Source: Firmicutes bacterium UBA5493
GTDB lineage: Bacteria > Bacillota > Limnochordia > Darwinibacteriales > Darwinibacteriaceae
Assembly (NCBI GenBank): GCA_002424045.1
Contig: DIPH01000037.1
Location: 22,103-67,753, forward strand
DNA: 45,651 nt
Direction: 5' to 3'
In this document: piece after piece, positions 25,252 through 34,725 of the stretch
Layout of the letters: every line of letters begins with the position of its first letter
Numbering within the stretch: position 1 is the stretch's first letter
Notes under the pieces: model-generated
The model's database searches: none
What the model was told of the DNA's origin: nothing
The model's input: only the letters and a program-made list of their open reading frames with translations
Translations under genes and position numbers: made by a program

Positions 25252-27441
25252 GTGAATGTGAAAAGGAACGTATTCGCTATCTTGGTATTGTGTCTGGTAT
25301 TGTTAATGCAGGGTTGTAGTGGTGGAGGAAGCGGGGGAGGCAACAAACCTCCAAAGATTGATGCTTTTAGTCCACCTGAACAGGCTGTGACCGTGGCCGT
25401 CGGCGGCGAAGTGAACTTCAGTATTACCGCCTCAGATCCTGATGGTGACACCTTAGGCTATTCATGGAGCAAAACCGGCGAAGGCATACTCACAGCCGGA
25501 AATAGCAAAACTGCCACGTGGAAAGCCCCCGAAGAGGCGGGTACGGCTACAGTGAAAGTGGTCGTTACAGATGGCAAAGGCGGTGTGGTGTCCCATACTT
25601 GGAGCATTACAATCGGTACCGTAAAGCCCCCGATTATTACCAACGCAACTCCCGTTTCAAGCCCGACTACGCCCGTTGAAGTGAATCTTAATGAAGAGCG
25701 CGTTCTCTCCATCAACACGTCGGATCCAGGTGGTCGGCCTTTGACTTCTACTTGGATATGCAGTAAGGGTGTAGTAAAAGACCAGCAACTGAATACAGCG
25801 AAGTGGGTGGCTCCCGCTGCGACCGGTCCGGCCACGGTCACCGTTACGGTGTCCAATGGTGTTGTGTCCACGAAGCATACCTGGCACTTCAACGTCAAAG
25901 GGAATGTTGTCTATGTAACTGACGATATTACCATCCCCACAACTTGGGCTTCAGGAAACATCTACGTCATTGACAACCTCCACGACATCAATGTTGAAAG
26001 CACCCTTACCATTCAACCTGGGACCATCATCAAGTTCGGCCAGGGTAAGGGCTTGTATACCAGTGGTAATGGGCGGATAGAGGCTGTTGGAACCTCGACA
26101 CTTCCCATTGTATTCACCTCACTGCGGGATGATCTACAGGGTGGAGACACCAATAAGGATCAAAACACCACAACTCCCGATAGTGGAGACTGGAATGAAG
26201 TGTACTTGGGAACCAAAAATGGGAATAAGTTTGAGCATTGCGAGTTCTACTATGGTGGAGGCGGAATCTCAGAGATAATGCTTGATTTGGCTGAATCGGT
26301 GGGTACTCCTGTAAAGAATTGCACCTTTGCTTTTTCCGAGGGTATCGCCCTTTCTGCAGTATATGTACCGAGTGTATCCATAGAAGGGAACACCTTCTAT
26401 AACAACGAAAAACCACTTGCCATTAACGTCAATGTGAGTATTGACGACTCTAACGAGTTCCACAACCCACTAAACTCCAATGAGATCAATACCTATCAAG
26501 GGATCTTTGCGGACCCCGATGGGGGAACGTACTTTACCAAGACGATTGTCTGGGGCGAAACAGAAGTGGCCTTTGTTCTCCAGGGGTGGGATTTCGTCAT
26601 TGAGGAGGCTGCAAAGCTAACATTACAGCCCGGCACCACCGTGAAATTTTATCACAACACGCTTACAGTTAATGGACTATTAGAGGCCAAGGGAGCTGCT
26701 CTTAAACCCATTGTCTTTACTTCCATTAATGACGATCGCTATGGTGGGCAAAGCAATGGCGCCAGTTCCCATGATCCACAGGCAGGAGACTGGGACTACA
26801 TCTATGTCGCAGACAACGCTAGAGCCACCTTTGATCACTGCCGGATTAGCTACGGAGGTACCAATGCAGACCGCCAAGGGGGGTATGCAGCTCTTTGCGA
26901 AAGCGAGTATTCTGACAGCACTGTGATCAGCAATACAACCTTTGAGGATAACCTAAGAGGACTCGATCTCCTATCAGCTCAAAGTAGCATTGAGGACTCA
27001 GAGTTCCTACACAATAGGTACCCCTTGAGAGTTGGTTTTGACATTGACACGGACAATACAATCTTGTTCAGTAATAACACCTACAATGCTATCTATGTCG
27101 GTGGAGGTGTAAATCGAGCTTCGAGAGACTCCATCGAGTGGTTAAACACAATTGTTCCTTATGTATTGAATGAGGATGCTTACCTAGATGGAACCGTAGT
27201 TCATTTAGGAACAGGTACCATCATTAGGGTTTGGAAAGATCAAGAGATAGACCTACAGGGTGGCGCTGCTCTTGATAACTTTGCCAAGGCCATCTTCACA
27301 TCGTATCGGGATGTAGCTAGGGGCGGCGATGTTGGTGGGGGTTCCGTTGCACCCAAAAAAGGTGATTGGGTAGGTATTTATGATGAAGAAGAATGGGGTT
27401 ATCTCAGCGGTCCGAACATCTTTTACGCTGAGAACAACTAA
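25252..27441 (+). CDS. Lipoprotein with Ig-like domains and right-handed beta-helix
   Basis: The protein has 729 residues from GTG 25252, eight bases after AGGAGG. A lipobox (VLLMQGC) places it on the outer face of the membrane, followed by a Gly/Ser linker. Residues about 35-125 and 130-220 are two Ig/PKD-like beta domains (SDPDGDTLGYSWS and related DPGGRPLTSTW). The rest has repeated PGTIIKFGQGKG/PIVFTS-type turns, as in right-handed parallel beta-helix proteins related to pectate lyases, with two similar long blocks at about 240-440 and 460-600. It may bind or degrade polysaccharide; no catalytic residues can be named. It ends before a bidirectional terminator. Confidence 0.85.
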   Translation: MNVKRNVFAILVLCLVLLMQGCSGGGSGGGNKPPKIDAFSPPEQAVTVAVGGEVNFSITASDPDGDTLGYSWSKTGEGILTAGNSKTATWKAPEEAGTATVKVVVTDGKGGVVSHTWSITIGTVKPPIITNATPVSSPTTPVEVNLNEERVLSINTSDPGGRPLTSTWICSKGVVKDQQLNTAKWVAPAATGPATVTVTVSNGVVSTKHTWHFNVKGNVVYVTDDITIPTTWASGNIYVIDNLHDINVESTLTIQPGTIIKFGQGKGLYTSGNGRIEAVGTSTLPIVFTSLRDDLQGGDTNKDQNTTTPDSGDWNEVYLGTKNGNKFEHCEFYYGGGGISEIMLDLAESVGTPVKNCTFAFSEGIALSAVYVPSVSIEGNTFYNNEKPLAINVNVSIDDSNEFHNPLNSNEINTYQGIFADPDGGTYFTKTIVWGETEVAFVLQGWDFVIEEAAKLTLQPGTTVKFYHNTLTVNGLLEAKGAALKPIVFTSINDDRYGGQSNGASSHDPQAGDWDYIYVADNARATFDHCRISYGGTNADRQGGYAALCESEYSDSTVISNTTFEDNLRGLDLLSAQSSIEDSEFLHNRYPLRVGFDIDTDNTILFSNNTYNAIYVGGGVNRASRDSIEWLNTIVPYVLNEDAYLDGTVVHLGTGTIIRVWKDQEIDLQGGAALDNFAKAIFTSYRDVARGGDVGGGSVAPKKGDWVGIYDEEEWGYLSGPNIFYAENN

Positions 27442-27469
27442 TCATACGTACCTCAATGAAGACCATGAG

Positions 27470-27500
27470 ACGGCTCCAGATCAAATCTGGAGCCGTTTAT
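27470..27500. terminator. Bidirectional intrinsic terminator between convergent genes
   Basis: ACGGCTCCAGAT (27470-27481), CAA loop, ATCTGGAGCCGT (27485-27496), followed by TTTATTTTA on the plus strand. It serves the lipoprotein gene and abuts the stop of the convergent regulator. Confidence 0.9.
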
Positions 27501-30500
27501 TTTAGAGAGCCAAGGTTGAGCTCTTCATAGAGGCCTTGGGTGTCCAAGGAAGGCTTTACACCGAGCTCTTCTTCTAAAACTTCAGTAAGCTGGGCGTATT
27601 GCCTCTGGGCTGCCTGACGCTGTCCACTTTTGGCGTAAGCGACCATCAAAAGGGAATGGTAGGTCTCGTTGAGCTCATCCCTTTTTAAGAGTAAAACAAG
27701 CTCACTGATGGCTTTCTCATATTGTTTGGAGGCGAGATAGTAGCTGACCAGGCGCAACTTAGCGTCGCCATAACGAAGGCGTAGAGCTTCTCTGTCGGGG
27801 ATGGCCCAATCATAATCGAGATACTCTAGGTAATCACCGTGATAGTCCTCTAGCGCTTCTTCCAGCAAATTCATCTGCTCCACTGAATCCATTTCAGAAC
27901 CCATAGCTGATTTCATAAGGGCATCAAAGTGGGCTAGGTCGGTTTCGATTGGGCCTGCAAGAGTGTACACTTCCGTGCCGTGTTTGATCATATCCGGGAA
28001 GCCGTGCTTCTTGAGTACCGAACGCAGGCGGTAGACCGTGGTATGAAACTTCGCATCTGCTTTTCCTAGATCATGGTAGTCGTCTGGCCACAGAGCTTCG
28101 ATAATCTGGTCCTTACTAACGGGCTGTCCGATATGGGCTAGGTAAATCAGAAGATCTCGAGCCCGGTGGCTCCGCCACTTTACTCCCGTGATCTCCTGTT
28201 CACCGGCGAAGATCCGTACAGGTCCAAGCAGCTGAAGGCCCAGGGCCCGTTTGGTGGTTGCGGACTTCGGCACTTCCTCGGTGCCCATGAGGCGTTCATA
28301 GGCGCCTTGTGCCATGTTCCGGACATAGGCAGAGGGGTCTTCTCTGAGGGCATCAAGAGCATCGCAGACTTCGGATCCCCCTATTTCCAAAAGAATAGGA
28401 ATAATATGCTGTTTCGTCTCTGGGTCTCCTCGCATCACCAGAGGGATCAGGTGCTTGAGGCTAGGTGAACCCACTTTACGCAAAACCCTCTGAACGAAGC
28501 TGGTTTCTGTTCCTGTCTCTAGTCCGTACACTAGAAGAGGGTAGTACCAGTGATAACACGTTACGAAGTTTTGAAGATCATTTATTTTGGCAGAGGCCAC
28601 CAGAGCTTTTTGGGTGTAACGTTTCGCTTCTACAAGGTCCCCCTGCAGGAAATAAAGGGAGGCCAGGGCTTGGTAGCAATAAGCCAAAGACTTGGCGAAT
28701 CCCATGCGAAGGGCCTTTTTTTCGGCTCCCTTGAGCAAATTGAGACCAAGATCCCAGGAACCTGTACGGGCGAGAATTGGTCCTGCCACAGTTGGAATAG
28801 AGGTGCGGAACAACAAAGGTTGGGATTCTGCTACTTCAAGCGCTTCTTTCGCATTGGCCCTGGCCTCAACCCATTTTCCTTGCAGGGCCAGCGTCCGGGA
28901 CAGAAAGACAAGGTTGAGGGCTAGAGAAGCGCGGTCGCTGTCATGCTCTCGTACGTAGTTGATACCCTGGAGGAAATACCGCTCTGCATCGTCAAAACGT
29001 CCCAGATTCGTATAGACTAAGGCCAACTGCAGACAGGACGAAGGTAGATCTTCGGTCAAGCCCATTTTCTCTTTTATGGCTGCCGAACGCTGGGCAATCA
29101 GGAGAGCCTGCTCTGTCTCGCCCCAGTCATCGTAGATGGCGGACATCATATCTTGGAAATTATATCCTGGCATGATTCCTTCGGGGCATAAGGATATGGC
29201 GCGCTTGAACAAAAGCAGGGCTCGAGGGCCTTCTCCCAGCAAGTAAGTGATGTTTCCTAATGCTTCAAGGATCATGACCAACGCTTCATTGTCTCCGGTC
29301 CCTTCGTTTTCCTGCAGGCATTGTTGGAGGATGTCTCTAGAATCCTGCAAGCGTCCCGCTGAATAATAGATGATGGATTTTTCAATGGCGAGTAGGAGCT
29401 TAAAGCGGGAAGCAGAAAGGTTCGCTTCCGCGTCGAAGAGGAAGGCGAAACTTTCTTCCATGGCACCTCGTCCACGGGAGATTCGCGCTTTAAGCAGCTG
29501 GCATTCGGCCAAACCAATCTGGTCGTCGCTGAGTAAAAAGAGGGATTCAGCCTGATTAACGGCCCTTTGAGCATGCCCCAGTTGGCCGCGGCCAATCTCA
29601 ACCAGTGCCTGTAAGAGCGAAAGGCGGGGGTTGACCCTTATCTCCTCCGCTGTGATGGCTGTGTCCAACCATTCACCAACAGTCTGCCAGCGTCCGTGTA
29701 ACACGGCTTCTCCGCCGAACCTGACTACTATGTCGGCGACGGTCTCCCGGTCACCGGCCTCCAAGAAGCAGTTGATGGCTTGGCTGAGATGTCCTCGACC
29801 GATCCCTATGGTCCCGGCCTTTTTGTACAAGGCGTCCCGATCCGAGCCTAGTTTCCCCAGAAGATACGAACGAATGAGGGGCACAAGGTAATATTGATCG
29901 TCCTTTTCTTCTAGAAAAAGCTGATGGGATTCTAGGTAGCGCATTCTTTCTTTGGACAGATTGTTGCCAAGGAGTTGATCGCAATCTGATGTAGTAAAGT
30001 GGGAAAACACCGATACCTTAATTAAAAACTCCAGGATCTCAGAAGGTACCCCTTGGAGTATTTCCCGGTCTATGTAATTAGCAAGGACCTGAGGAATCGT
30101 GTCCTTAGCCTCCTCAAGGAGGCTCCCCATTTGTGTAAGAAAGTTCACTGCAATGGGCCAACCTTCGCTTACGTTTACCACAAGGTCAAACTGCTCTTTT
30201 TCCAAGGAACCGTCTTTCAAACGGAAGAAGCCCTCTAGTTCGTCTGGGGTAAATCTTAGATCGCTTCTGTCAATAATCTGTACTTGCCCAGCCACATGCA
30301 TGCGTTCTAGGGCCAAGTGCCTTATTAGATCCAGAGAGTTTCTTCCGCCTATGACCAATTGAGTTTGTTGGGGCAGCAGGGGTACCAGGTCGGATAGGAT
30401 TTCGTAGATCACAGGACGGCTGATCACCTGCCAGTTGTCTAGGATGATCAACACACCGTCGGGCCTAGACTGCAGGGCGTGGATAAAAAAGCCCACAGCA

Positions 30501-30856
30501 TAGCGGCTTAGCCCATCAGGATCTGGTTTGGAGACCAAGCGTTGTAGATGTACCTCGTCGAAGGTAGTACGATCTTGGAGTGCGGCCGCAAGATGCCTGA
30601 TGAATGTATTAGGGTCATTGTCATGGGGTTCAAGACTGTACCACGCCACGGGGCGATGGGAGATATTAGCTAGTTGGCTTAGGAAAACGGTCTTTCCATA
30701 ACCTGCAGGGGCTAGAACAAGCAGTACCTTGTAATCAGCCTGCTGGAGATGCTCGGCCAAAATAACCCGTTCTACCATTCTTCCATGGTATTTTGGGCAC
30801 TTCAGCTTGGTGGTAATTAGGGGCGTGGGTTCGGGATGCCGTATCACCGCACTCAC
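27497..30856 (-). CDS. Large STAND ATPase / TPR / BTAD transcriptional regulator
   Basis: The protein has 1119 residues from a GTG (30854-30856); another in-frame GTG nine bases downstream has better spacing to the AGAAGGTGAG ribosome site. The N terminus resembles MalT-type STAND ATPases with Walker A LAPAGYGKTVFLS (about 48-60). A middle region of about 500 residues is TPR-like helical repeats. The C-terminal part has a winged-helix domain (GLQLLGPVRIFAGEQEI through HTTVYRLRSVLKKHG) followed by a bacterial transcriptional activation (BTAD) domain ending in QYAQLTEVLEEELGVKPS. Such proteins sense small molecules or partner proteins and activate transcription. Its target is unknown. Confidence 0.9.
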   Translation of the reverse strand: MSAVIRHPEPTPLITTKLKCPKYHGRMVERVILAEHLQQADYKVLLVLAPAGYGKTVFLSQLANISHRPVAWYSLEPHDNDPNTFIRHLAAALQDRTTFDEVHLQRLVSKPDPDGLSRYAVGFFIHALQSRPDGVLIILDNWQVISRPVIYEILSDLVPLLPQQTQLVIGGRNSLDLIRHLALERMHVAGQVQIIDRSDLRFTPDELEGFFRLKDGSLEKEQFDLVVNVSEGWPIAVNFLTQMGSLLEEAKDTIPQVLANYIDREILQGVPSEILEFLIKVSVFSHFTTSDCDQLLGNNLSKERMRYLESHQLFLEEKDDQYYLVPLIRSYLLGKLGSDRDALYKKAGTIGIGRGHLSQAINCFLEAGDRETVADIVVRFGGEAVLHGRWQTVGEWLDTAITAEEIRVNPRLSLLQALVEIGRGQLGHAQRAVNQAESLFLLSDDQIGLAECQLLKARISRGRGAMEESFAFLFDAEANLSASRFKLLLAIEKSIIYYSAGRLQDSRDILQQCLQENEGTGDNEALVMILEALGNITYLLGEGPRALLLFKRAISLCPEGIMPGYNFQDMMSAIYDDWGETEQALLIAQRSAAIKEKMGLTEDLPSSCLQLALVYTNLGRFDDAERYFLQGINYVREHDSDRASLALNLVFLSRTLALQGKWVEARANAKEALEVAESQPLLFRTSIPTVAGPILARTGSWDLGLNLLKGAEKKALRMGFAKSLAYCYQALASLYFLQGDLVEAKRYTQKALVASAKINDLQNFVTCYHWYYPLLVYGLETGTETSFVQRVLRKVGSPSLKHLIPLVMRGDPETKQHIIPILLEIGGSEVCDALDALREDPSAYVRNMAQGAYERLMGTEEVPKSATTKRALGLQLLGPVRIFAGEQEITGVKWRSHRARDLLIYLAHIGQPVSKDQIIEALWPDDYHDLGKADAKFHTTVYRLRSVLKKHGFPDMIKHGTEVYTLAGPIETDLAHFDALMKSAMGSEMDSVEQMNLLEEALEDYHGDYLEYLDYDWAIPDREALRLRYGDAKLRLVSYYLASKQYEKAISELVLLLKRDELNETYHSLLMVAYAKSGQRQAAQRQYAQLTEVLEEELGVKPSLDTQGLYEELNLGSLK

Positions 30857-30917
30857 CTTCTATAGCATTTTCCTCAACTCTTCGCTGCAGTTTTAGGAAC
30901 TCCTTCCGATAGAGAGC

Positions 30918-30946
30918 AAAGCACCAACCACTAGGATTGGTGCTTT
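30918..30946 (-). terminator. Hairpin terminator after the GltS-like gene
   Basis: On the plus strand AAAGCACCAA (30918-30927) and TTGGTGCTTT (30937-30946) pair around a 9-base loop. The T-tract is short on both strands, so termination strength is uncertain. Confidence 0.6.
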
Positions 30947-30949
30947 AAG

Positions 30950-32326
30950 TTACTTGCGAGCTTTGGCCTTGAACAGGAAAAGTAGGAGAGGTACAAGATA
31001 GACGACAAGTAAACCGAGGGTTACAGATGTCATGAGTGGAGATACAGGGGCTAGTCCTATTAAGAGTAACATTGGCGCGCCCATGACTATGGCGAAGCTA
31101 CTGCCCGTTAAGAGGTTATTGGCCGCGGGAGTGTCAAAGTCAGGGTCGATTTCACGCAGCAACAGCACGCCAGAGCTTATGGTCCCGGTGAGCATACCAT
31201 ACATAGAGATCATACCCTCATAGAAATAGTCGGGATAGATCTCTTTACAGATCCACTTCAGCCAGTAGTACGTTCCTACGCCGCCGGCAACGGATAGTAG
31301 AACAAATGGCAGCCAGAGACCGGAAAGATCGGTAATATCAATGGAGGCGATTCCCGCTACAATCATGACATCAAAGGCCAGGCCAGAGATGCGGCTTAGC
31401 AGATAGTTGTTTTGATACTGGCGGGTCATCATCTTCGTCTTTCTAAGGCTACTGATAACAACCCGGGTCAAGATAGCCATCAATGCGCCAACGATGAAGT
31501 TAAAGCCCCATAGTAGCGGTTCTAATGTACTGGAGAGTCCTGGGGCCACGTTATCAATGAGGGCTGAGAGTCCGTGAAGCACCAGATAGGTGATTAAATA
31601 TACAATCAAAACCAGCGCGAATTGTACCGAGAATCTGTCGATGGATTCCGACACGGGGATTTCATTCTTGTCCTGAAACTTGTCTACAGAGAGCGACTCT
31701 GCAACCTCTTCATAATGATGCAGTTCAATTTTGCCCTTGCGGACCTGCCAGTTTAGATAGGAAATTCCAACAGTGCAGGCACACAAAAATCCTGATGCTG
31801 CAATAGAAAGTCCAAAGGACCTGCCGCCAAAAAAACCCAAGGCTTCATACATACCGCCTACGTTGTTGGCTTGACCGGGACCCTGTCCGTAGGCCATGGG
31901 CAGCAGAATGCCTGCAGCCTTGAACATGTCTGGCATCACTGTGTAGGCTAGGGCGAGGGTAATAGTCAGTCCCATGATTCCTTGGATCAGATAGGTAGAG
32001 ATGATGAGTGCTCCACTCTTGGGGGCGGTGAGGCTATCGGTGCTGTGTCCAGTGTCTTTTTGGGGTATGCGTAGTGACATGGCAATAAATCCGATGGCAA
32101 TCCCGTGGTAGGTAATCATCTCTAGGAACATGGCATCGATGTCTAATAGTTTTGTATTGCGTACTATAAGCAACACAAATCCAGCCAGGACAGAAGTGGG
32201 CATAAGTGTTTTGCGCACAAAGGGCAACTTCCGCCTTAAGACATTGGCCCCTAGAATTGTGGCCGCGATGATTCCAAGTTGGATTATGGCACTCCATAAG
32301 CCTGCATTTGATGATGAAAAGTTCAT
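30950..32326 (-). CDS. Sodium/glutamate symporter (GltS)-like membrane transporter
   Basis: The 458-residue protein has about ten or more hydrophobic segments arranged in two halves, with glycine-rich loops GILLPMAYGQGPGQANNVGG in the first half and GMISMYGMLTGTISSGV in the second, as in GltS-type symporters. The second-half loop aligns with the re-entrant region of the family. It would import an anionic amino acid with Na+, but the substrate is inferred only from family. Its ATG lies 3 bases after the stop of the upstream acyltransferase, with GAGG of the ribosome site inside that gene, so translation is probably coupled. Confidence 0.82.
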   Translation of the reverse strand: MNFSSSNAGLWSAIIQLGIIAATILGANVLRRKLPFVRKTLMPTSVLAGFVLLIVRNTKLLDIDAMFLEMITYHGIAIGFIAMSLRIPQKDTGHSTDSLTAPKSGALIISTYLIQGIMGLTITLALAYTVMPDMFKAAGILLPMAYGQGPGQANNVGGMYEALGFFGGRSFGLSIAASGFLCACTVGISYLNWQVRKGKIELHHYEEVAESLSVDKFQDKNEIPVSESIDRFSVQFALVLIVYLITYLVLHGLSALIDNVAPGLSSTLEPLLWGFNFIVGALMAILTRVVISSLRKTKMMTRQYQNNYLLSRISGLAFDVMIVAGIASIDITDLSGLWLPFVLLSVAGGVGTYYWLKWICKEIYPDYFYEGMISMYGMLTGTISSGVLLLREIDPDFDTPAANNLLTGSSFAIVMGAPMLLLIGLAPVSPLMTSVTLGLLVVYLVPLLLFLFKAKARK

Positions 32327-32329
32327 AGG

Positions 32330-33493
32330 TCACCTCGTTGTTCTTAGTTGATTGTAGAGTTCTAAATATTTACGTCCACAAAATGACCGACCACCTGTAA
32401 TCGTATAATGCTTACCCAGGCTTGTAAAGGCGATGTTGCCGCGGCCATAAAGCGCCATGTCCGAAATCTCGTCCATGGCAAAAATGAGGGCGCCGCAGAC
32501 AATCTTGTCGCGATACATGGCTAGCGCACCTGTTCCTGCGTCGGCACTCTTGCCCTTATGGTTTCCTTCGATAACGCTCAGTTTCACCTTTGCGTCCACA
32601 AAGGCAGGTTTATCGGCAAGATTCTCAGCAATCTGCGTTAGTTGTCGGCGCTGCCATGAATCCCACTCCGTAATCGTAGAATAGGGTGCGCCGCTTAAGT
32701 AGCCATACTCGTCATAGGTGGCCTTAAGGCCGCAAGTACAGAAAAATTCGCTACCTTTGCTCTGCAGGGTGCCAACCTGTTTGCAGTGGGGGCAAATAAA
32801 AAGCGCTGTCTCCAGGCCCTCTGCCAGGCGCTTGCCCTCGAAGCGTATTTTTTCTATAGCCTGTCGTGCATAGGCATCCTCAAAAAGGTCTGCTTTGATG
32901 GCAGCATTGACCTCGTCAGCGCTCATCTCCTTCAGCTGTTCCACAGTGTATACATTAGCGACGTAGCCGCGCATGCGACCTCTCCGCATGGTATAGGCCC
33001 AGCGGGGTGTGGTGAAATAACCGCCCTCAAATTTGTAGGTAACTAGGGGTACTTTACATGATTTAGCCAACTTGCCAACGGAAGGGGGTATGGGGCCTGT
33101 GAGCCCGTTAAACGAACGATTTCCTTCCGCAAAAATGCATACATTCTTGCCGTCCCGCAGCCGCCTCATGATGTCTAGCACGGTACTCATATCTGTACTC
33201 CCCTTGAGACGGGAAATGGGATCGAAAAAATACATGAGCAGGCGCGAAGCGAATCCAACCCGGAAAATGTGTTCGCTGGCAACGAAGTATAAGACCTCGT
33301 CAAAACTCATTTGCACGAAAACGGCGTCGAGATCTGCATTATGATTAGCATAGACAAGGTGGGGACCCTTTAGATCGGGAGCAGGCATTGATTCTAGTTT
33401 GAAGAGCCACCTGAAAAAGGGTGACAGAAGCCTTTTTGCTATACCGTAGGCACGGGCATGACGCCGATAGTTCCGGATCTGTTCTTCGGACAT
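32330..33493 (-). CDS. PlsC-like acyltransferase with C-terminal zinc-ribbon segment
   Basis: This is a 387-residue membrane-associated acyltransferase with GAGGAGGGA before the ATG. The HX4D motif is NHNADLD (His51, Asp56), and the substrate-binding block is FAEGNRSF near residue 128. Family members acylate lysophosphatidate in phospholipid synthesis. The usual PlsC domain is about 200-240 residues. Here an extra 150 residues carry a CPHC...CTC zinc-ribbon-like pair (about 234-253) and a beta-rich tail. It is co-transcribed with the GltS-like symporter. Confidence 0.87.
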   Translation of the reverse strand: MSEEQIRNYRRHARAYGIAKRLLSPFFRWLFKLESMPAPDLKGPHLVYANHNADLDAVFVQMSFDEVLYFVASEHIFRVGFASRLLMYFFDPISRLKGSTDMSTVLDIMRRLRDGKNVCIFAEGNRSFNGLTGPIPPSVGKLAKSCKVPLVTYKFEGGYFTTPRWAYTMRRGRMRGYVANVYTVEQLKEMSADEVNAAIKADLFEDAYARQAIEKIRFEGKRLAEGLETALFICPHCKQVGTLQSKGSEFFCTCGLKATYDEYGYLSGAPYSTITEWDSWQRRQLTQIAENLADKPAFVDAKVKLSVIEGNHKGKSADAGTGALAMYRDKIVCGALIFAMDEISDMALYGRGNIAFTSLGKHYTITGGRSFCGRKYLELYNQLRTTR

Positions 33494-33797
33494 CTCTTCC
33501 CTCCTCTGAATCTATCTAGTTAGTTCTGTAATTTGGGCCATTTTCCTGTCCAGGGGAGCACCAAATCTGCGAGAACTCCGCGATAACCCCAGATTGAGGG
33601 AGGAAACAGGTTAAGGTTCATCGAATGGTGAGATCAGGAAAATACTAATTGTGGCATAGACAGTAGCGTTAAAGGAAAGGATTCAGCGTTAATAGAGGAA
33701 AACAGGGTCAGTGATAGTAATATTGCAGACAATATGGCTTGTCATTGCGGCGTTCACGCGGAGCATAACATGTACAAATGACCAAGGAGGGGGTAAG
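33494..33797. other. Intergenic region between divergent genes
   Basis: No gene is supported. It must hold promoters for the acyltransferase (minus) and the anchored LysM-like protein (plus). TTGTCA at 33739-33744 is a possible -35, but no good -10 follows at the right distance. Confidence 0.5.
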
Positions 33798-34622
33798 GTG
33801 GCGGCAGAGAGTAGTGAGAAAAAGAAAAATGGTTTGCAGATTCTTCTAGTGGTGCTTGTACTGGTTTCGATGGGACTAAATGTCTATCTGTTTCGCTATT
33901 ACGCGGAGCAGGATGATGGAGTCGAAGTGATGACATTCTGGGAAGCCGCTAATACGCAGATGCATGACGAACTAGCGTCCATCAAGGCCACCCTAGTTGA
34001 ACTGGAAACACGTCAATCTGCACAGGAATCGGCAACGAGTGAGATTTTGGCCCTTCTAGAAAGTGACCTTTGGGTAGAAGAGTTTTCCTCGATAACGGAA
34101 ACGCTGAACCAGCTTGAAGCAAGACAAATGGCGCAGGAATCAGCACCCGCGTGGGTGGATAAGGAATCTTGGGAAGCCGCTAATACGCAGATGCATGACG
34201 AACTAGCGTCCATCAAGGCCATGCTAGAGCTAATTTTGACCGAAAATGAGGAAGAGCCAGAACCAGAATCAAACCCAATACCCGCAATAGTTCCGGATCT
34301 CGCATTAAACCAAGACCAGGAAATAGAGTCAGATGCGAGTATCCATGTTATGGCGCCAGCGTCAGTAGCATCAGAGGTTACATATGTGGAAGATGCGCAG
34401 TACCCCAAGGATGCAGAAGAGCGTAGTTGCCCCATCGTTGAAGTGAAACTATTGCCGGGAGATAATGTGTGGAGTATCGTAGCTCGCTTTAAACCATCCC
34501 CAAGTCCGGCCCTGGTTGGTAAGGTTGTTGAGTTCAACGGGATCACAGACCCGAGGCGATTGCCGGTGGGCTTTCCGGTCAGAATCCCCGTGGAGCTTGT
34601 GAACGGGGACTTAGTGCCTTAA
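33798..34622 (+). CDS. Membrane-anchored coiled-coil protein with C-terminal LysM-like domain
   Basis: The protein has 274 residues from GTG 33798, chosen because AAGGAGG lies at 33784-33790; an upstream in-frame ATG at 33711 has no ribosome site. A short basic N terminus precedes one transmembrane segment (GLQILLVVLVLVSMGLNVYL). Residues about 45-150 are charged heptad-rich helix with two copies of WEAANTQMHDELASIKA. A Pro/Glu-rich linker leads to a C-terminal LLPGDNVWSIVARF ... GFPVRIPVEL unit resembling LysM, which would bind peptidoglycan. The topology is cytoplasmic N terminus with the rest outside. No enzymatic domain is present. Confidence 0.75.
   Translation: MAAESSEKKKNGLQILLVVLVLVSMGLNVYLFRYYAEQDDGVEVMTFWEAANTQMHDELASIKATLVELETRQSAQESATSEILALLESDLWVEEFSSITETLNQLEARQMAQESAPAWVDKESWEAANTQMHDELASIKAMLELILTENEEEPEPESNPIPAIVPDLALNQDQEIESDASIHVMAPASVASEVTYVEDAQYPKDAEERSCPIVEVKLLPGDNVWSIVARFKPSPSPALVGKVVEFNGITDPRRLPVGFPVRIPVELVNGDLVP
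33939..33990 (+). repeat. 52-bp exact direct repeat, copy 1
   Basis: Identical to 34170-34221, 231 bases (77 codons) downstream and in the same reading frame. It encodes the repeated WEAANTQMHDELASIKA segment. Confidence 0.9.
34170..34221 (+). repeat. 52-bp exact direct repeat, copy 2
   Basis: Second in-frame copy of 33939-33990. Identity at third codon positions indicates a recent duplication or gene conversion. Confidence 0.9.
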
Positions 34623-34683
34623 GGGCGTTTGGGCTGCTGGCCACTTTGCTGACCGATGCTGATTTTTCTTCTCTAACGACAAA

Positions 34684-34713
34684 GATCCCCCGGAGTGACC
34701 TCCAGGGGATTTC
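34684..34713. terminator. Bidirectional hairpin terminator between convergent genes
   Basis: GATCCCCCGGAG and CTCCAGGGGATT pair with one mismatch around TGAC. T-rich sequence follows on both strands. It separates the LysM-like gene from tldE. Confidence 0.75.
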
Positions 34714-34725
34714 TACGTCTACGGG

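Noticed and set aside
34013..34546. 177-codon minus-strand frame opposite the LysM-like gene
   Set aside because: Serine-rich composition is that of an antisense shadow; the plus strand has the ribosome site, membrane segment and C-terminal domain.
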